NCBI GenBank assembly: GCA_007449985.2
Contig: VIIQ02000013.1
Location: forward strand, 41,497 to 105,496
Source of the DNA: Desmodesmus armatus
Lineage: Eukaryota > Chlorophyta > Chlorophyceae > Sphaeropleales > Scenedesmaceae
Length of the DNA: 64,000 nucleotides
Direction: 5' to 3'
Positions 12,601 to 25,061 of this stretch are shown here, piece after piece (positions within the stretch are counted from its first letter, which is position 1; the number at the start of each line of letters is the position of its first letter). Below the pieces are notes generated by a model. That model made no database searches, was not told the DNA's origin, and saw nothing but the letters and a program-made list of their open reading frames with translations. A program made the translations under genes and the position numbers.

Positions 12601-13427
12601 TGACTGCACGTATGCTTAGTGAATCCAAATGCTCAGGTGGACACCCCACATAGACCTGCAGACGTAGCAGTGTTCTTGAGGTTAGATACAGGCATGCTGC
12701 CTTTTTACCAGCCCCACTGACCCCCCCCCCTTCCCACACGCACACAGACATCAGCTGCTTGATGTGCAATCATCTCATCTTCGCGTCCGGATTTCTGGCA
12801 TTATGTTGATCAACTGTACTCCCCCTCCCCCCCTACACACACTCAACATTCTTCACCCCCCCCCCCCCCTCCCCCCACCCCCACCCCCTTCCCCGCCTCC
12901 CCCTTCCCCGCCACCCTCTTCTCAGACATCCCCTGCCTTGATGCCGTGGGATCCACCCCCCCTAAGAAGGACCCCCCAAGACGGGGTGACCTGCTCTACA
13001 TCCTGAGTCTGGCATGCACCTTGAACCCCTCCCCTCATGCACACAACTGTGTCTACACACAATCAACCTGCCCCCCCCCCCCCCGAACCGTTTGGCAGAC
13101 ATCCCCTGCCTTGATGGCGTGGGTTCCACCGCCCCCAAAAAGGGCCCCCTGGACAGACTGACTGGCCTCATCAACAGGAAGGGAGACCCTGACGCAATAC
13201 ACTACGACGATGCAAAGGTGAGAGGTGGTGGTGCGGCTGCGGCTGCTGCTGCTGCTGCTGCTGTTGTTCATGGTGTTGCTGTGGTTTGCTGGCGGTCTTG
13301 GATATCGTTGCTCTTGTGCGGCAAGTGTTTTTGTCCCTGAGGGCGTCAAGTAGATTGTTCATTGCTTCACATCACTGTCGAAGTCAGTTTCCGTAGAGTA
13401 AACAGTCAACGGCTATAACACCCATAC

Positions 13428-13461
<34 letters not shown>

Positions 13462-15967
13462 ATTGTTGCTGCCTGTCAGGATGTGTCGAAGCCTGGTGCG
13501 TCCCAGCATGCTGCCTACAGCCGTGTGGCCCCACTCGACGACGAAGAGCTCGACCCATGGGCAGACGCACGCAAACACCTGGCAGGAGCATCAGCTGATG
13601 TGAGTGATGAGATATAGGGCTTGTGTGGGGGGTGGATGTGAGGCGGGGGGGGGGTGCATGTTGGGGTGGTGGTGGGGGCTGGAAAAAGAAGGGGGTGACC
13701 TACAGCTTGCTGCACAGCATGTTGTTTCTGCACATGATGAAGGGTGATGATGATGAGGAGCTGGACCCCTGGGCAGATTCACGCAAACACCTGGCAGGAG
13801 CGTCAGCCGATGTGAGTTTGACCTAAGCCTTGAAGCCTAGACACATCAAGGCTTGTGGGTGGTGTGTGAAGGGAAGGAAGGGGAATGTGTGCATGTGGGG
13901 GTGGGGTGGGCCTGGGGGAAGGAGGGGTTGACCTACAGCTTGCTGTTTCTGCACATGCACATGTGTCTCGGTATTAGTGCCTGTTGAAAGTGGCCCCACT
14001 CGACGACGAAGGGCTGGACCCCTGGGCAGATGCACGCAAACACCTGGCAGGAGCAACAGCTGATGTGAGCTTTGTTTTGGGTGGTGGTGGTTTTTTTTGG
14101 GGGGGGGGTGGATTTTCCTGTAGTTGCCATTATCAGGAGAAGGTTGTGTAGCAAATATATATATCAAATCCTCTATATATATCGTGTCATTCATGTCATT
14201 TATATCTTTCATGTAGGACCATGCCCGGCCCGTGGATAAGGCAGGCTGCGGCTGTATCATACTGTACTGCTTTGCTCTCAAGTGCGCCGAAGGGCGAAAC
14301 TCACCCTATTGCCTCATCTGATGTGTACCGTAAACCCCACAGGACATGGTTCGCCAGGAGATGCAGCGCACCTACGGGCGCGACAAGGTTGCAGCTGTGA
14401 ATGTTGTGAGGGACACACGCAAGCTGGACCCCCTGCTGACCAAGTACAACCAGACAAAGCAGAAGCTGGACGACCTTACCAGCAACTACAGTGAGTGGGC
14501 CGTCTGGGTACTTTCATGGGGGGGGGGTTGACATGTGGGCAGGTGTGTGGGGGCTGAGGGTGGTGCAGGGGGAAGGGCTGTCTGGGCCGCCTGCTGGCCA
14601 AGGGGCATCCTGTGCTGTGCTGTGCTGTGCTGTGCTGTGCTGTGCTGTGCTGGCCACACTGACGCTTGTCATTGATTGTCCTGTTGTGTCTGCCGCACAC
14701 AGTTGGCAAGCTGAAGAGCAAGAAGGAGATCAAGAAGAGGCAGCAGGTGATCTTGGGTGTTTGAGCAGGGCAGCTGGCATAGGGTTTCACCCAGCGTTCC
14801 TGAGCTGTGTGTTATCACCGTCAGTACATCCATGCTCCTCGCATTGACTGTTCTCTGCACGTCGACACTTTTCTGCACATGGAAAGGCTACGTCTGGCAC
14901 AAGTCCACTGGCAGGGAGCGTAGGATTGCCACAGGTGTAGGGCATGCATGCATGCAGGCAACCGCACACTTCTAGTCTCACAGCCACAGACCCTCATACC
15001 CATGTGCCCTGCAGGTGACGCTGCTGCCTGCCCTGACCCCCAAGTGGGCTGCTGAGCGGTACAATGTTGGGGCCAAGAAGGTGGCAGTGGACGCACTGGA
15101 GTACCTCCCACAGGTGTGTGTGTGTATGTGTGTCGACAGATGGAGTACTTGGGTACATGCAAGCTCACTAAGACTGTCCTACTACATAGGCAAGCAACAG
15201 TGACGTAATCCCTGTGTGTATGTCTGTGAAGGGGGGGGGGGGCAGGGGCAGTGGGTGGTAGCGGTCGCGGGTGGTGGGGTGGGTGGGTAGGGAAGGCAGG
15301 GGCCCATCAAGTGGGTGTGTCAACAGACGGGAGATGCGGTCGGCACACAGAAGGTGGCAGTGGACGCACTGGAGTACCTCCCTCAGGTGTGCGTTGTTGG
15401 GGGGGGGGGGGGGTGAGAAGAGGGGGCGGGGGAGGGGGGGGGGGGGGGGAGAGCACGTCGAACAAACCTGCGACCATTCCACCTTCACAACGCCACACAT
15501 GGCGCCTTGTACCGATGCCACATGTAGTAATCAACCAACCGGGATGTTGTTCAACCAGCACACTGTGTGGTCGTGTGTTTTGCAGGAGCTTGACCACCTG
15601 TATGGGGAGATCCAGACAGAGAAGCGTGCAGTGGAGGGGTCACGCCTGCCAGCTGCATTCGTCACATTCCAGTGAGACCCCAGCCTGGGGGGTGGGTGGG
15701 GTGGGGGGGGGGGGAGAGGAGGAGAGTGGCAGTCTTCTCATGTGCCTGGTATGCATGCATCATTCGCATAATTTGTGCATACGCAGGACTGAGTATGTAA
15801 TGAAGTTCAAACAATGTGTAAATGATATGTGTATGCATGGGCCTGGTCTGCACACACTCAAAAAGGCGGGGGGGGGGGGGTATTGCTCGCAATTCCACAA
15901 GAGGTTGTTGTGTACCCGTGCAGCCTGCCAACTTGCCAGCTAGCCAGCCACCTACCTGCCCAACCGC

Positions 15968-16004
<37 letters not shown>

Positions 16005-19000
16005 GATGTGTGTCCTGCAGTGACCGCCTGACAGCCAACGCTGCTGCTACTGGCCTGCACTCCTATGACGAGACTGCTTGGAGGGTTCAGGCAGCACCTG
16101 CCAGGTGAGGCCAACTGGACGGTGTTTGCGGGCGGGGGGTCGTGGTGGTGGTGGTGGTGGGGGGGGGGTGGTGGGGGGTGGGGAGGGGGGGGAGTTTGTT
16201 CGGGGTCTGACCATGTGGCATGACGATGGTGGGGGAGGGGGGGGGGACATGGCACTTTTGTCCACGACATGTTCCAGGGAGGAGGTGATGGGGGTAAACC
16301 CGTTTGTGCCCAACTGCGTACTTACTGGCAATGCTGGCCTGCCTGCCCCCGCCCTCCTGTGCCTGTGGCCTTCCCCACACGCCTGTTCTCCTGCCTGCCC
16401 TCACAAACACCTGCAGTGACGAGGTGCTGTGGCAGACCTCGACCACTCTTTCATTCGCTTATTCCTGTATGAGCTGCCTGCCTACTTGCCCTCCTGCCAC
16501 CCACTCTCCTGCCTGCCCTCACACACCCTGCCCTCGTTCTTTCCCTCTTGCCCTCCTGCTCATCTGTTCTGCTGCCCCCCCCCCCCCCCGCCTACCTGAC
16601 TGCCATCTTTTGCCCTGCTTTCACACCTGCTGCAGTGACGAGGTACTGTGGCAATTTCCCTCCTGCCCACTTACTCACTCGCTTTCTCTCGTCATGTGCT
16701 CGCTTGCCTGCCTGCGTCCTTACTCTCCATCCCCCTCAAACACCTGCTGCAGTGACGAGGTGCTGTGGCAGAACCTCCCCATGCGTCGCCGCCAGCGTGT
16801 GGTGCGTGCCCTGGCCATGGGGGCGCTGTTTGTGGCCATCCTTGTCTTCTACCTGCCGGTGACAGCAGCCATCCAGGTGGGTGGGGTGGGCTAGGTGTAT
16901 TGTGCGTAGGGGTTTCTTGCCAAGTTTGGTAGCGGCAGGGCCGAGGCAGCTTGTTGTCATCCTGCCAGCAGCTGCCGTTGACAAATTAGCATAGTGTTGT
17001 GTACGTATCCCCTGTGCGTGTGCCCTGGCCATGGGGGCGCTGTTTGTGGCCATCCTTATCTTCTACCTGCCGGTGACAGCAGCCATCCAGGTGGGTGGGG
17101 TGGGCTAGGTGCATTGTGCGTAGGGGTTTCTTGCCAAAGTTTGGTAGCGGCAGGGCCGAGGCAGCTTGTTGTCATCCTGCCAGCAGCTGCCGTTGACAAA
17201 TTAGCATAGTGTTGTTGTGTACGTACCCGTTGTGCGTGTGCCCTGGCCATGGGGGCGCTGTTTGTGGCCATCCTTATCTTCTACCTGCCGGTGACAGCAG
17301 CCATCCAGGTGGGCTGGGTGGGCTTGTGTGTTTCAAGGGCTAGGCAGGGGGCACGGGTGGGGGTGGGGTGGGGGGTGGAGGTGACAAGGCAAGGGCAGTG
17401 GATGGTCATCTTACCTGTACCTGGCAGTAAATGGAGTTTGTTGATGGGTGTGGGGTTGTTATCGTGTGTGCCCGTTTGCGTGCGGGCCCTGGCTGTTGGG
17501 GGTGGGCGAGGCCATCCTCGTCTTCTACCTGCCGGTGACAGCAGCCATCCAGGTGGGTGGTGAACGCGGGGGTTGAGGGTGCGTGTGGGGTTTTTTTTGG
17601 GGGGGGGGTCGGGTGGATTTTGGTGGCGGCAGGGCCAGGGCAGCAGATGGCCATCCCCTGGACCCTGCTAGTGCGGGTGACAAAGTCAGGATGGTGTTGT
17701 TGTGCTTGTGGGCCTGTTTGTGTGTGTGCCCTGGCCATGGGGGCGCTGTTTGTCGCCATCCTCATCTTCTATCTGCCTGTCACAGCAGCCATCCAGGTGG
17801 GTTGGGTGTGCTTGTATGTTTGGCATTACGAGTGTGTTTTGGGGGGGGGGGGAGGCGCAGGACAAGGCATTAGATAGCCATCTGCACAACTAGTAAATGC
17901 AGCCATCGATGTGGGCGGAGTGTCAGCCAGTCGTGTCAGCTTACAGAATGCGTGGGTGGGTGAGAGGTGGAGGTGGTCTCCCTCCTGTGCTTCTGAATGC
18001 AGGTCGTCATATCCGGCAATGTCAAGTCAGTGTTAGCTCTGCAAGGCTACCGGCACCTGGACTCTCCCTGTCCGCATGTGTGTCAGTGCTTTGCCCGAAT
18101 TCTTATCTGTCCTTCGCTCTGCCTCTTCCTTCCTTTTGCGCCCCCCCCCCCCTCACCTGGTTGCAGGCTGTCGTCAACCTTGACAACGTCAAATCGGTGC
18201 CCGGCCTAGGCAAGATCACTGAGCTGCCCTTTGTGACTCAGGTGCTGCAGGGCATCCTGCCTACCATCGGTGAGTCACCGTTGGGTTTTGGGGGGGGGGG
18301 TTACATGTAGATACTTTCACCGATGGGCAGTACTCTTCACACTTGATGAATGGTTTTGAAGAGGGGGGCACAGCAGCATCTGGCATGCTGCAGCTGCTGC
18401 TTGAGAGAAGGGTAGGGGGGCTGAGGGGCCCAGCAGATTCGTGACAGTGTTTTTTTGCGCAGTCAGATTGGCATGGCTACCCACCATCCCACCTGGAAAA
18501 GCAACGGTGCAGGTGCGCCACACTCTGTAGGTGCCTTCTGCAGGTGCCTTTCACGGGCCTATTGCCTTTTTCATGGACCTGCCCACTTTATGAAACTGTT
18601 TGTTGTCGGTGTGTGTGTGTGTGTGTGCTGCTGGTTCCTGCTTGTCCTTGCAGTGCTGAAGATCTTCCTGATCCTCATCCCGCCTATTGTTGGTGCCATG
18701 GCTCGGTTCGAGGGAAAGATCTCAGTCAGCGAGGTTGACTTCACGATCGGTGAGGGACACGCTGTGGATGCTTCTTAATTTCCATTGTGTCATCCATGTG
18801 CAGTAGATTGTTTTTAGGTGTGTGCTGTCGTGACAGCTCCGACTACTGTGGCGGGATGTGGTGGGCGGACACGTGCTAACGGCAGCAGCTGCTTGCAGTC
18901 ACATCACAACTGCTGGCTTCAAGAAATGATTCTTCTTGGTTCCGCGTGTTATTTGCCGCAGTGAGCCGCTTCTTCACCTTCCAGGTGTTTGCGACGTTCA

Positions 19001-22000
19001 TCTACCAGTTCGTCGTCGGTGCTGCACTGGGCCGCATTCAGGAGATTATTAAGGACCCCACGGGGCAGATCGTCGAGATTTTGGGAGTTTCTGCAGCACA
19101 GACATCCAGCTTCTTCATGTCCTACATCATGATCAACGTGAGTGGTGAGGGTTGGGTTGGCTCCGGAGCATGTTGAGAAGTAATAGTAGCGCCCCGCCTG
19201 TGTCCTTGCTGTTGTATGTGGGAAGGGTATGCGCAGGCTCTTGCAGTCGGCATGGATCTGCCACGCCTCGTCCCATCCTGTTCTTCGTGTGTCACTGTCA
19301 ACATGCTGACGCTAAGCATTTCAGAGTCTGCATGTTTGTCCATATACAGGCTCCGTGCAGGCTCTTGTGGCGGGCACGGGTCTGCTGCGTCTTGTGCCCC
19401 TGATCCTGTTCTTCGTGTGTCAAATGCTGAAACGACCCCACTGTTGCCTTTACTTCACAAAACATGCAGGCTCTGGCGGTGGGCATGGGTCTGCTGCGGC
19501 TGGTCCCCCTGATCCTGTTCTTTGTGTTCTACAAGCTAGCGGGCACAGAACGAGCCAAGTACAGGCTGTGGGCCAAGCAGCCCTTCATGTTTGGAGCCAA
19601 TGTTGCCAACCACACCATCATCATGCTGCTGGGCCTGGCCTTCTGCTGCCTGGCTCCACTGATCGCCCCATTCGCGCTGCTGTACTTCACACTCGCACTG
19701 GTGAGAGGGGGTGGGTGGGGCGTATGCTTTCCGTAGGGTTGTTGGTCTTGTGTCTGTTGATGTCGGGAGCTGGGTTAGGGGCAAAGACTAGTAAAGGCTT
19801 TTTTGAGCAGATGCGGGGGGGGGGGGGCATCATACTGCTGTTGGGCCTGGCCTTCTGCTGCCTGGCGCCACTCATCGCCCCATTCGCACTGCTGTACTTC
19901 ACACTTGCACTGGTGAGAGGGGGTGGGGGGGTGGGGGGGGGGGGGGCGTATGCTTTTCGTAGGGTTGTTGGGCTTGTGTCTGTTGATCTTGGGAGCTGGG
20001 TTGGGGGCAAAGACTAGTAAAGGCTTTTTTGAGCAGATGCGGGTGGGGGGGGGGGTTGGGGAGGGGGGGGGGTGGACCATCATCATACTGCTGTTGGGCC
20101 TGGCCTTCTGCTGCCTGGCGCCACTCATCGCCCCATTCGCACTGCTGTACTTCACACTTGCACTGGTGAGAGGGGGTGGGGGGGGGGGGGGGGGGCGTAT
20201 GCTTTTCGTAGGGTTGTTGGGCTTGTGTCTGTTGATCTTGGGAGCTGGGTTGGGGGCAAAGACTAGTAAAGGCTTTTTTGAGCAGATGCGGGTGGGGGGG
20301 GGGGTGGGTTGGGGAGGGGGGGGGGGGTTGGACCATCATCATACTGCTGCTGGGCCTGGCCTTCTGCTGCCTGGCGCCACTCATCGCCCCATTCGCACTG
20401 CTGTACTTCACACTCGCACTGGTGAGGGGGGGGTGTCTTGCTGGGAAGGCATAGGGGCAGGCTTTTTTGAGCATATGCGGCGGGAGGGGGGGGCACTCAT
20501 CTCCGCTTTTGCACTGCTGTACTTCACACTCGCGCTGGTGAGCCTTGGAGAAGGGGGCTTTGCTCTTGCTGTTCTGTTGGTGATTTTAGCAGCTGAAGAA
20601 GCGATAGCGAGACAGGTGATTGACCAGGTGTAGCGGGGGGCTGAACGACCAACATGCTGCACGTTTGCGCTGCTGTACTTCACACTCGCACTGGTGAGAG
20701 GGGGGAGCTTGTGCTCAGCAGCGGTTGTGTTGTTGATTTTCAGCTCGGCATTGGAGAAAGAGTAGGGGAAAGGCTTCTTGAGTAGGTGCGGTGGGGGGGG
20801 GGGGATGAACGTCACTCATCTCCGCCTTGCGCTGCTGTGCTTTGCTTACTTCCCGGTCACATGCATTGCACTGATGAAAGGAGAGAGGGGGTGGTGTTGG
20901 CTCTCTGGAAGTGGTGTACAACCACAGCATATTGCACGAACAGGCTTCAGCAAAGCAGGGGGTTGTGGGAAAGCTGAGAGCGGTGCATGGTGGTTGCAGC
21001 AAGCCGCAAGCTTCAAGAAAGGTGTGACTTCTTGAAATGTTATGTTATGAGGTTGTTGCAAATAAGCAATTTCCTGACACTCACTTCTGTTATGGTGCTG
21101 TGCCGCGCTGCCCTGTTGTGTCCTGCAGCTTGCTCAGAAGTACCAGCTGATCTACGTGGTCACACTGCCATATGACGCACAGGGACGCATGTGAGTGACG
21201 TGGGGTGGCATGGAAGGGGGTGCGGTACAGGCGGGGTGCTTGTCAAGGGGGTGCAGTGCAGGTACACTGGGGTGCAGTACAGCGGGATGCATGTGAAGTT
21301 GTTGTACTGGCTCAGCATCATGAATGATTCCCACGTGTGTGCATTACTGTAGCAATTTCCTGAGCAGTGTCCAGTTGTTGGCACATCTGTCACCTTGCTG
21401 CTGCTGATGGTGCCCTGTTCCCCCTTCCCATCCCCCCTCCAGGTGGAAGAATGTGTTCCACCAGATCATGGTAGGCATCTACTTCCTGCAGCTGATGCTG
21501 CTGTGTGTGCTGCTGGTGAAGAGGTTCCCCTACGCGCTGCTGGTGCTGCCGCTGCTGGTGTTCACTGTGGTGTTCCACATAGTCAACAGCAGCACATTCG
21601 CCAGGCCATGGAAGCTGGGAAATGCACGCGAGTCTGCAATGCTGGACGCACGCGATCACGTGAGTTAGGGATGTGCAGGGGAGGGGGGGGGGGGAGGGGC
21701 TCCAGAAGAGATGACATAGGCGGTCGTGGTGTTGGTGAGATGTCTCGGCAAGGTGTCAGGGCCAGAAGCAGGGAGTATCGCAGTGCTGGGGCGCATTCAG
21801 GTGGCCATGTGCTGGGCGTGTTGGCTGGTGGTGGCCGCCCGTGTGTACCTTGATTGGGTCCGTTGTCGATGGAAGAACAGAGTTGGAAGAACAGAGTTGG
21901 TGTTGGGTGGGACGGTGTGCAAACGTTGCACTTGTCTTTGTCAGACTTTGGGGGCTGTGCTAGCAGATGACATACGCTGGTGCCGCTGCTGCTGCTGCTG

Positions 22001-22003
22001 CTG

Positions 22004-22048
<45 letters not shown>

Positions 22049-22504
22049 GTCAGGCTCCTGTGAGTGATGCCGAGGCTGAGCAGACGCGTGTGAACTACCT
22101 GTCCCCTGTCTACAAGATCGACGAGGCGGAACACAACAAGCTCATCCAGGAGGCAGCAGAGGTGCGCTGTTGTGTGCGGGTGATGCGAGGGGGGGGGGGG
22201 AGGGTGTCGCAGCAAGGCTGCGCATGTGTGCCTGAGCATATGGATTACTCGAAGGGGGATACAGCAAGGTCAACAATGCGGCATCAGAGGTGGGTTGAAC
22301 CGGATGTGAAGTAATGGGCGGCAACTGTACAATGTAAACTCTAGAGGCAGGGAAGGGGGGGGGGGTGAATGCGCAGCGGAAGTTGGATATGCAGACCTCC
22401 TGAAAGTCTGGAGAACTGCAGCACAGCACACACCAGGGTGTAAATCCATGGTACACAAGTGCTGACTAGGTTTTGCTGTCTCCTCCCTGCTGCTGCTGCT
22501 GCCG

Positions 22505-22560
<56 letters not shown>

Positions 22561-22661
22561 TGCTGTAGACCAACAAGGCCCTGAAGGGTGAGGCCAGCAG
22601 CCTCAACCTGACTGACTCTGATGCTGTGGAGGCTGACGAGGCAGGGGTGGGCCAGGTGTGA
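9207..22661 (+). CDS. OSCA/CSC1-type (ERD4/DUF221) hyperosmolality-gated cation channel
   Basis: Exons chain in phase: 9207-9364, 10281-10426, 11144-11220, 11694-11825, 12397-12494, 13099-13217, 13480-13599, 14343-14490, 14703-14746, 15015-15113, 15585-15671, 16021-16104, 16753-16876, 18167-18269, 18654-18749, 18962-19137, 19470-19700, 21129-21190, 21443-21659, 22054-22161 and 22569-22661, about 840 residues. Family marks are an N-terminal membrane helix followed by LRVRPFTRRFYAPKR, then LPDGLFSWMVPTLLYSEDEI, the TM exon GWVLFAFCTFFCCALLMPIN, NRFWAHLIAVYVVSAVALL, a cytosolic domain, EVLWQNLPMRRRQRV, and a hydrophobic block including FTFQVFATFIYQFVVG and APFALLYFTLAL. OSCA/CSC1 proteins are plasma-membrane mechanosensitive or osmosensitive cation channels related to TMEM16. 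The start is uncertain: in-frame ATGs lie at 9159 and 9207, and more upstream coding is possible. Many introns carry truncated exon copies. Confidence 0.9.
9541..9650. repeat. Long C-homopolymer tract
   Basis: About 110 bases almost purely C, with few interruptions, followed by (AC)n. It sits in the intron upstream of the OSCA exon 2 array. The poly-Gly and poly-Pro frames across it are artefacts. Confidence 0.95.
9699..10200 (+). repeat. Four truncated 5'-edge copies of OSCA exon 2
   Basis: Copies begin after CAG at 9699, 9873, 10011 and 10149 and repeat the codons for YDPE.K..PRKLPD, spaced 132-174 bp. The complete exon starts at 10281. Each copy keeps the acceptor (CATGCAG or CACGCAG) but runs into C-rich intron with no donor. 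Copies grow closer to the real exon toward it: the last (10149) differs at only a few bases while 9873 is the most diverged. Confidence 0.9.
10592..10857 (+). other. Gln-rich read-through frame after a copy of the OSCA exon 2 end
   Basis: A second copy of the exon 2 3' edge (codons for MLMYG, then GTGAGG) sits at 10598-10616. The frame then stays open through a CAG-rich stretch and ends at the TGA at 10855. If this donor were skipped it would give a truncated protein with a Gln-rich tail. It is more likely intronic sequence. Confidence 0.3.
11944..12036 (+). repeat. Copy of OSCA exon 4 with donor
   Basis: This near-identical copy of the 3' two thirds of exon 4 (DMVGASNVPP...NRFWAHLIAVYVVSAVALL, then GTGAGG) lies 209 bp downstream of the real exon (11694-11825). 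A third, decayed piece is near 12178-12222. None has an acceptor. Confidence 0.85.
12926..12995 (+). repeat. 5'-edge copy of OSCA exon 6
   Basis: An acceptor CTCAG is followed by codons for IPCLDAVGSTPPKKDPP, then divergence. The complete exon begins at 13099 (DIPCLDGVGSTAPKKGPL). The copy has no donor. Confidence 0.85.
13750..14064 (+). repeat. Two 3'-edge copies of OSCA exon 7
   Basis: Copies at about 13753-13811 and 13990-14064 repeat the codons for (E)ELDPWADxRKHLAGASAD and the GTGAGT or GTGAGC donor, downstream of the real exon 13480-13599. They lack acceptors. Confidence 0.9.
15328..15388 (+). repeat. 3'-edge copy of OSCA exon 10
   Basis: It repeats the codons for KVAVDALEYLPQ followed by GTGTGC, about 275 bp downstream of the complete exon (15015-15113). 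Confidence 0.85.
16417..17796 (+). repeat. Flanking truncated copies of OSCA exon 13 on both sides
   Basis: Upstream, two 5'-edge copies begin at 16417 and 16636 (CTGCAG then TGACGAGGT.CTGTGGCA). Downstream of the complete exon (16753-16876), four 3'-edge copies end at 17090, 17308, 17552 and 17796; three carry codons for ALAMGALFVAILIFYLPVTA before ATCCAG|GTGGGT, the third a shorter piece. Upstream copies keep only the acceptor and downstream copies only the donor. Confidence 0.9.
19238..20693 (+). repeat. Flanking truncated copies of OSCA exon 17 on both sides
   Basis: Upstream of the complete exon (19470-19700), two 5'-edge copies (near 19238 and 19354) carry an acceptor-like CAG and codons resembling ALAVGMGLLRLVPLILFF. 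Downstream, five 3'-edge copies end at 19912, 20165, 20421, 20537 and 20693, each carrying part of LGLAFCCLAPLIAPFALLYF and a GTGAG donor. Adjacent copies share a G-run spacer and the stretch GGGCAAAGACTAGTAAAGGC, so the whole ~255-bp unit was duplicated. Confidence 0.92.
22490..22566 (+). repeat. (CTG)n tract directly before the last OSCA acceptor
   Basis: About 25 CTG/TGC units end at the acceptor TGCTGTAG of exon 21. A similar tract precedes exon 20 (about 21990-22047). Both replace a normal polypyrimidine tract. Confidence 0.95.
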
Positions 22662-24173
22662 GAGACAGCACGTCACACTGTTGGTCACACTGTTTGTCAT
22701 ACTGTGTGACGAGAGTGAGGCGTCAGCGAAAGTGAGCAGTGGGCCAAGTTGGTGGTGTTTCTGGGTGGTGGTGTTGTTGTTGTTGTTGGTGGTGGTTGTT
22801 GGGTGTGCTGGTGCTAAGGTATGAGGTTTTGCACCCGTGTGCATGTAGCGTCGTGGCATTGTGTGTGTTGCAAGCTACTATTTAATAGTAACTCAACAGT
22901 GAATGGTGTACTGCTGCCTTGGCAGCTGGGGCAGTTCATGCATCTTGTGACGGCTCTACCACGGCAGTATCTGAGGAGGCAAGGGGTTGCAGGTGTCTAT
23001 GGCGACATGGTCTTTCTAGTATTACCCCACTGCTGACAACTTCCGCGCTTGGCTCTTTAGAAAACGCATGCAGACACACCATCTGGAATCTTGCTTACTT
23101 GGGTTAGAGGAGGTAACCGTGTGTGTGGCGGTGGTGGTGGGGAGTGTTGGGTTCAGGCAGTGCTTTCGGAGGCTGCTTGTGGCATCAGGGTTTGGACATG
23201 GGCTGCTGACCCCGTACTCCAGACATGTGTTTTGACTTGTGTGTTCGCATGCGCATGCGCTAGAGTGCCTTTTGTGACGCAGGGGTTGTGGGGCGCTGCA
23301 ATGTGCCTTGCAACACCTGTGCAGAGCTGTCAGGGCTTCTGGCTGAAGACAGCCAACTTCATTGTGAGTGGTTTCGACTAGGTATCCTCCTTTTTGGACC
23401 CAAGCACTATGACGTTTTGACACGAAGTGGCCAAGCAGTGCATGTGCTGTTAGCGCCTTGGTGGTGTGTGATAGCTTGGCTGACAGTGCGTTGTACTTCA
23501 CATGTGCTGGGTTGCACTGGTGGTCTGTGTGCACTGCAAAATATATTTGGCTGTGCATAGCTGTGATTTGCCGTGGGTTCGAGGCACAAGGCGGAGAGCA
23601 TACCTCGGTATGCTAGGACATTGGCAGGGCAAAGGCTGTGGTGGCGGTCGTGCACAATGCATGTGAGGGTTTGACCCCCTTTTCCCAACTGTTGTCAGAG
23701 TCTGGCGGGCTGGACGGGACAGTTCAACCAACCTCTGCTTTCACCTGTAATCAAGATACCTATTCCTTGTCACCCTACCAGGCGGGTGCAGGGTCAGTCC
23801 AAAACTATTGACTGACATTGAGCAGTATACTACGTAGTGTGCCTCGCGTCTTCATAGTGAATAGTGACCTGCATGGACTCTGGCACATATCGTCAACCAG
23901 CTGCAATCAGCAGCAATCTCTTCAGCAGTCAAGGGAGCAAACCGCGTTGACAAACAACAGGCAGAGTTCAAGTCGAATCCGTTTGAAAATTTGACTTGCC
24001 AGCATGATGGCAGGCGATGAACACGCTCGTACTTTATTCAGAAAAATTACACGGTGTCTTTCGTTGTCAGCTCAAGTGCGCCTGCCCATCATCCCCCTCG
24101 TGACTGCTTTCATCCTGATCTGGTTCTGATCAAGCCGCCCCTCTGATTCCAGGCCTGTGCCTACACTCCACCT
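22662..24173. other. Intergenic, channel 3' end to F-box pseudogene
   Basis: It should contain the 3' UTR of the channel gene and the 5' flank of the F-box/LRR copy. A TGTAA, the usual algal polyadenylation motif, occurs near 23745. No coding unit is recognised; the longest frame (23022-23558, minus) has no motif. Confidence 0.5.
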
Positions 24174-24920
24174 ATGTCGAATCTCAGCTCTCTCCCAGAT
24201 GAGGTCCTCAAACTTGTGCTGCAGCACGTACCCCTGAAGGACCGCTTGACACGCTGCTGTCTTGTCAACAAGAGGCTGCATGCAGTAGCAGTTGCGGCGA
24301 CAGAGCAGCTGACTGTTGGCCCCTACTATATGGGAGGCACATGCGGTTTTCTGGGATATTTGGAGCACTATGGACAGCACGTGTCACGTCTGCACATGCA
24401 GAGCGTCTCGGCACCTCTGTGGCAGTTGCCATGCCCCAATTTGCAGGAGCTTGTGCTGAGCGAGTGCCGTGCGCACTTTGGGCCAGCACCGTTCGGACTG
24501 CCAGGTGTGGTCCATGGTTGCACCAAACTGACCCGTCTGCAGTTCAGTTTTGGCAGCATAGAGGATGCACATGGGTTTTCTGCAAGAGGTGTTGAGCTCG
24601 ACTGTCTGTCCAGCCTGGTGCACAGCACTTGGAGTTGTTGCCCTTACTGCCCAGCAACGGATGCACTCTGTCAGCTGCCACGCTGCCGCGTTTGCAGCAC
24701 CTTACCCACTTGAATGTGTACAAGCTGTCTGCTGAGAGCCTCACTCAGCTGGGGTCCCTCACTAAGCTGCAGGAGCTTGAGTTGAGTGCCAACATAGCCC
24801 CAGTGGGCCCTAGCACTGTACCTGGTTTGGCCTTCCCTGCTTCCCTCACAAAGCTAGTGCTAGGGATGGGGACTGCAGTAGAAGCAGGGATACTGTCTAC
24901 TACCAAGTGTCACCCCGTGT

Positions 24921-25061
24921 GATAATAATGCTTGGAGAGTGTGTCAGGAGGGGTAGACCCCGCCGTCCTTACAGGGCGTGAAGCCAATGGGAGGTAATCC
25001 TATGGCGTTACTGGGTTAGGAGGGGGCCCTGAAGCATTATTATTATTATTATTATTATTAT
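24921..25061. repeat. Small fold-back unit inside the insertion
   Basis: ATAATAATGCTT near 24921-24932 is the inverse of AAGCATTATTAT near 25031-25043. Between them is a GC-rich ~100-bp core. This could be a nested MITE- or SINE-like element. Confidence 0.5.

Noticed and set aside
13750..14064. Exon 7 copies as extra coding repeats in the channel
   Set aside because: They have donors but no acceptors, and including them would need read-through of G-runs and out-of-frame spacers.
23022..23558. 178-residue minus-strand frame
   Set aside because: No motif, atypical composition, and no splice or homology support; it lies in the presumed 3' flank of the channel gene.
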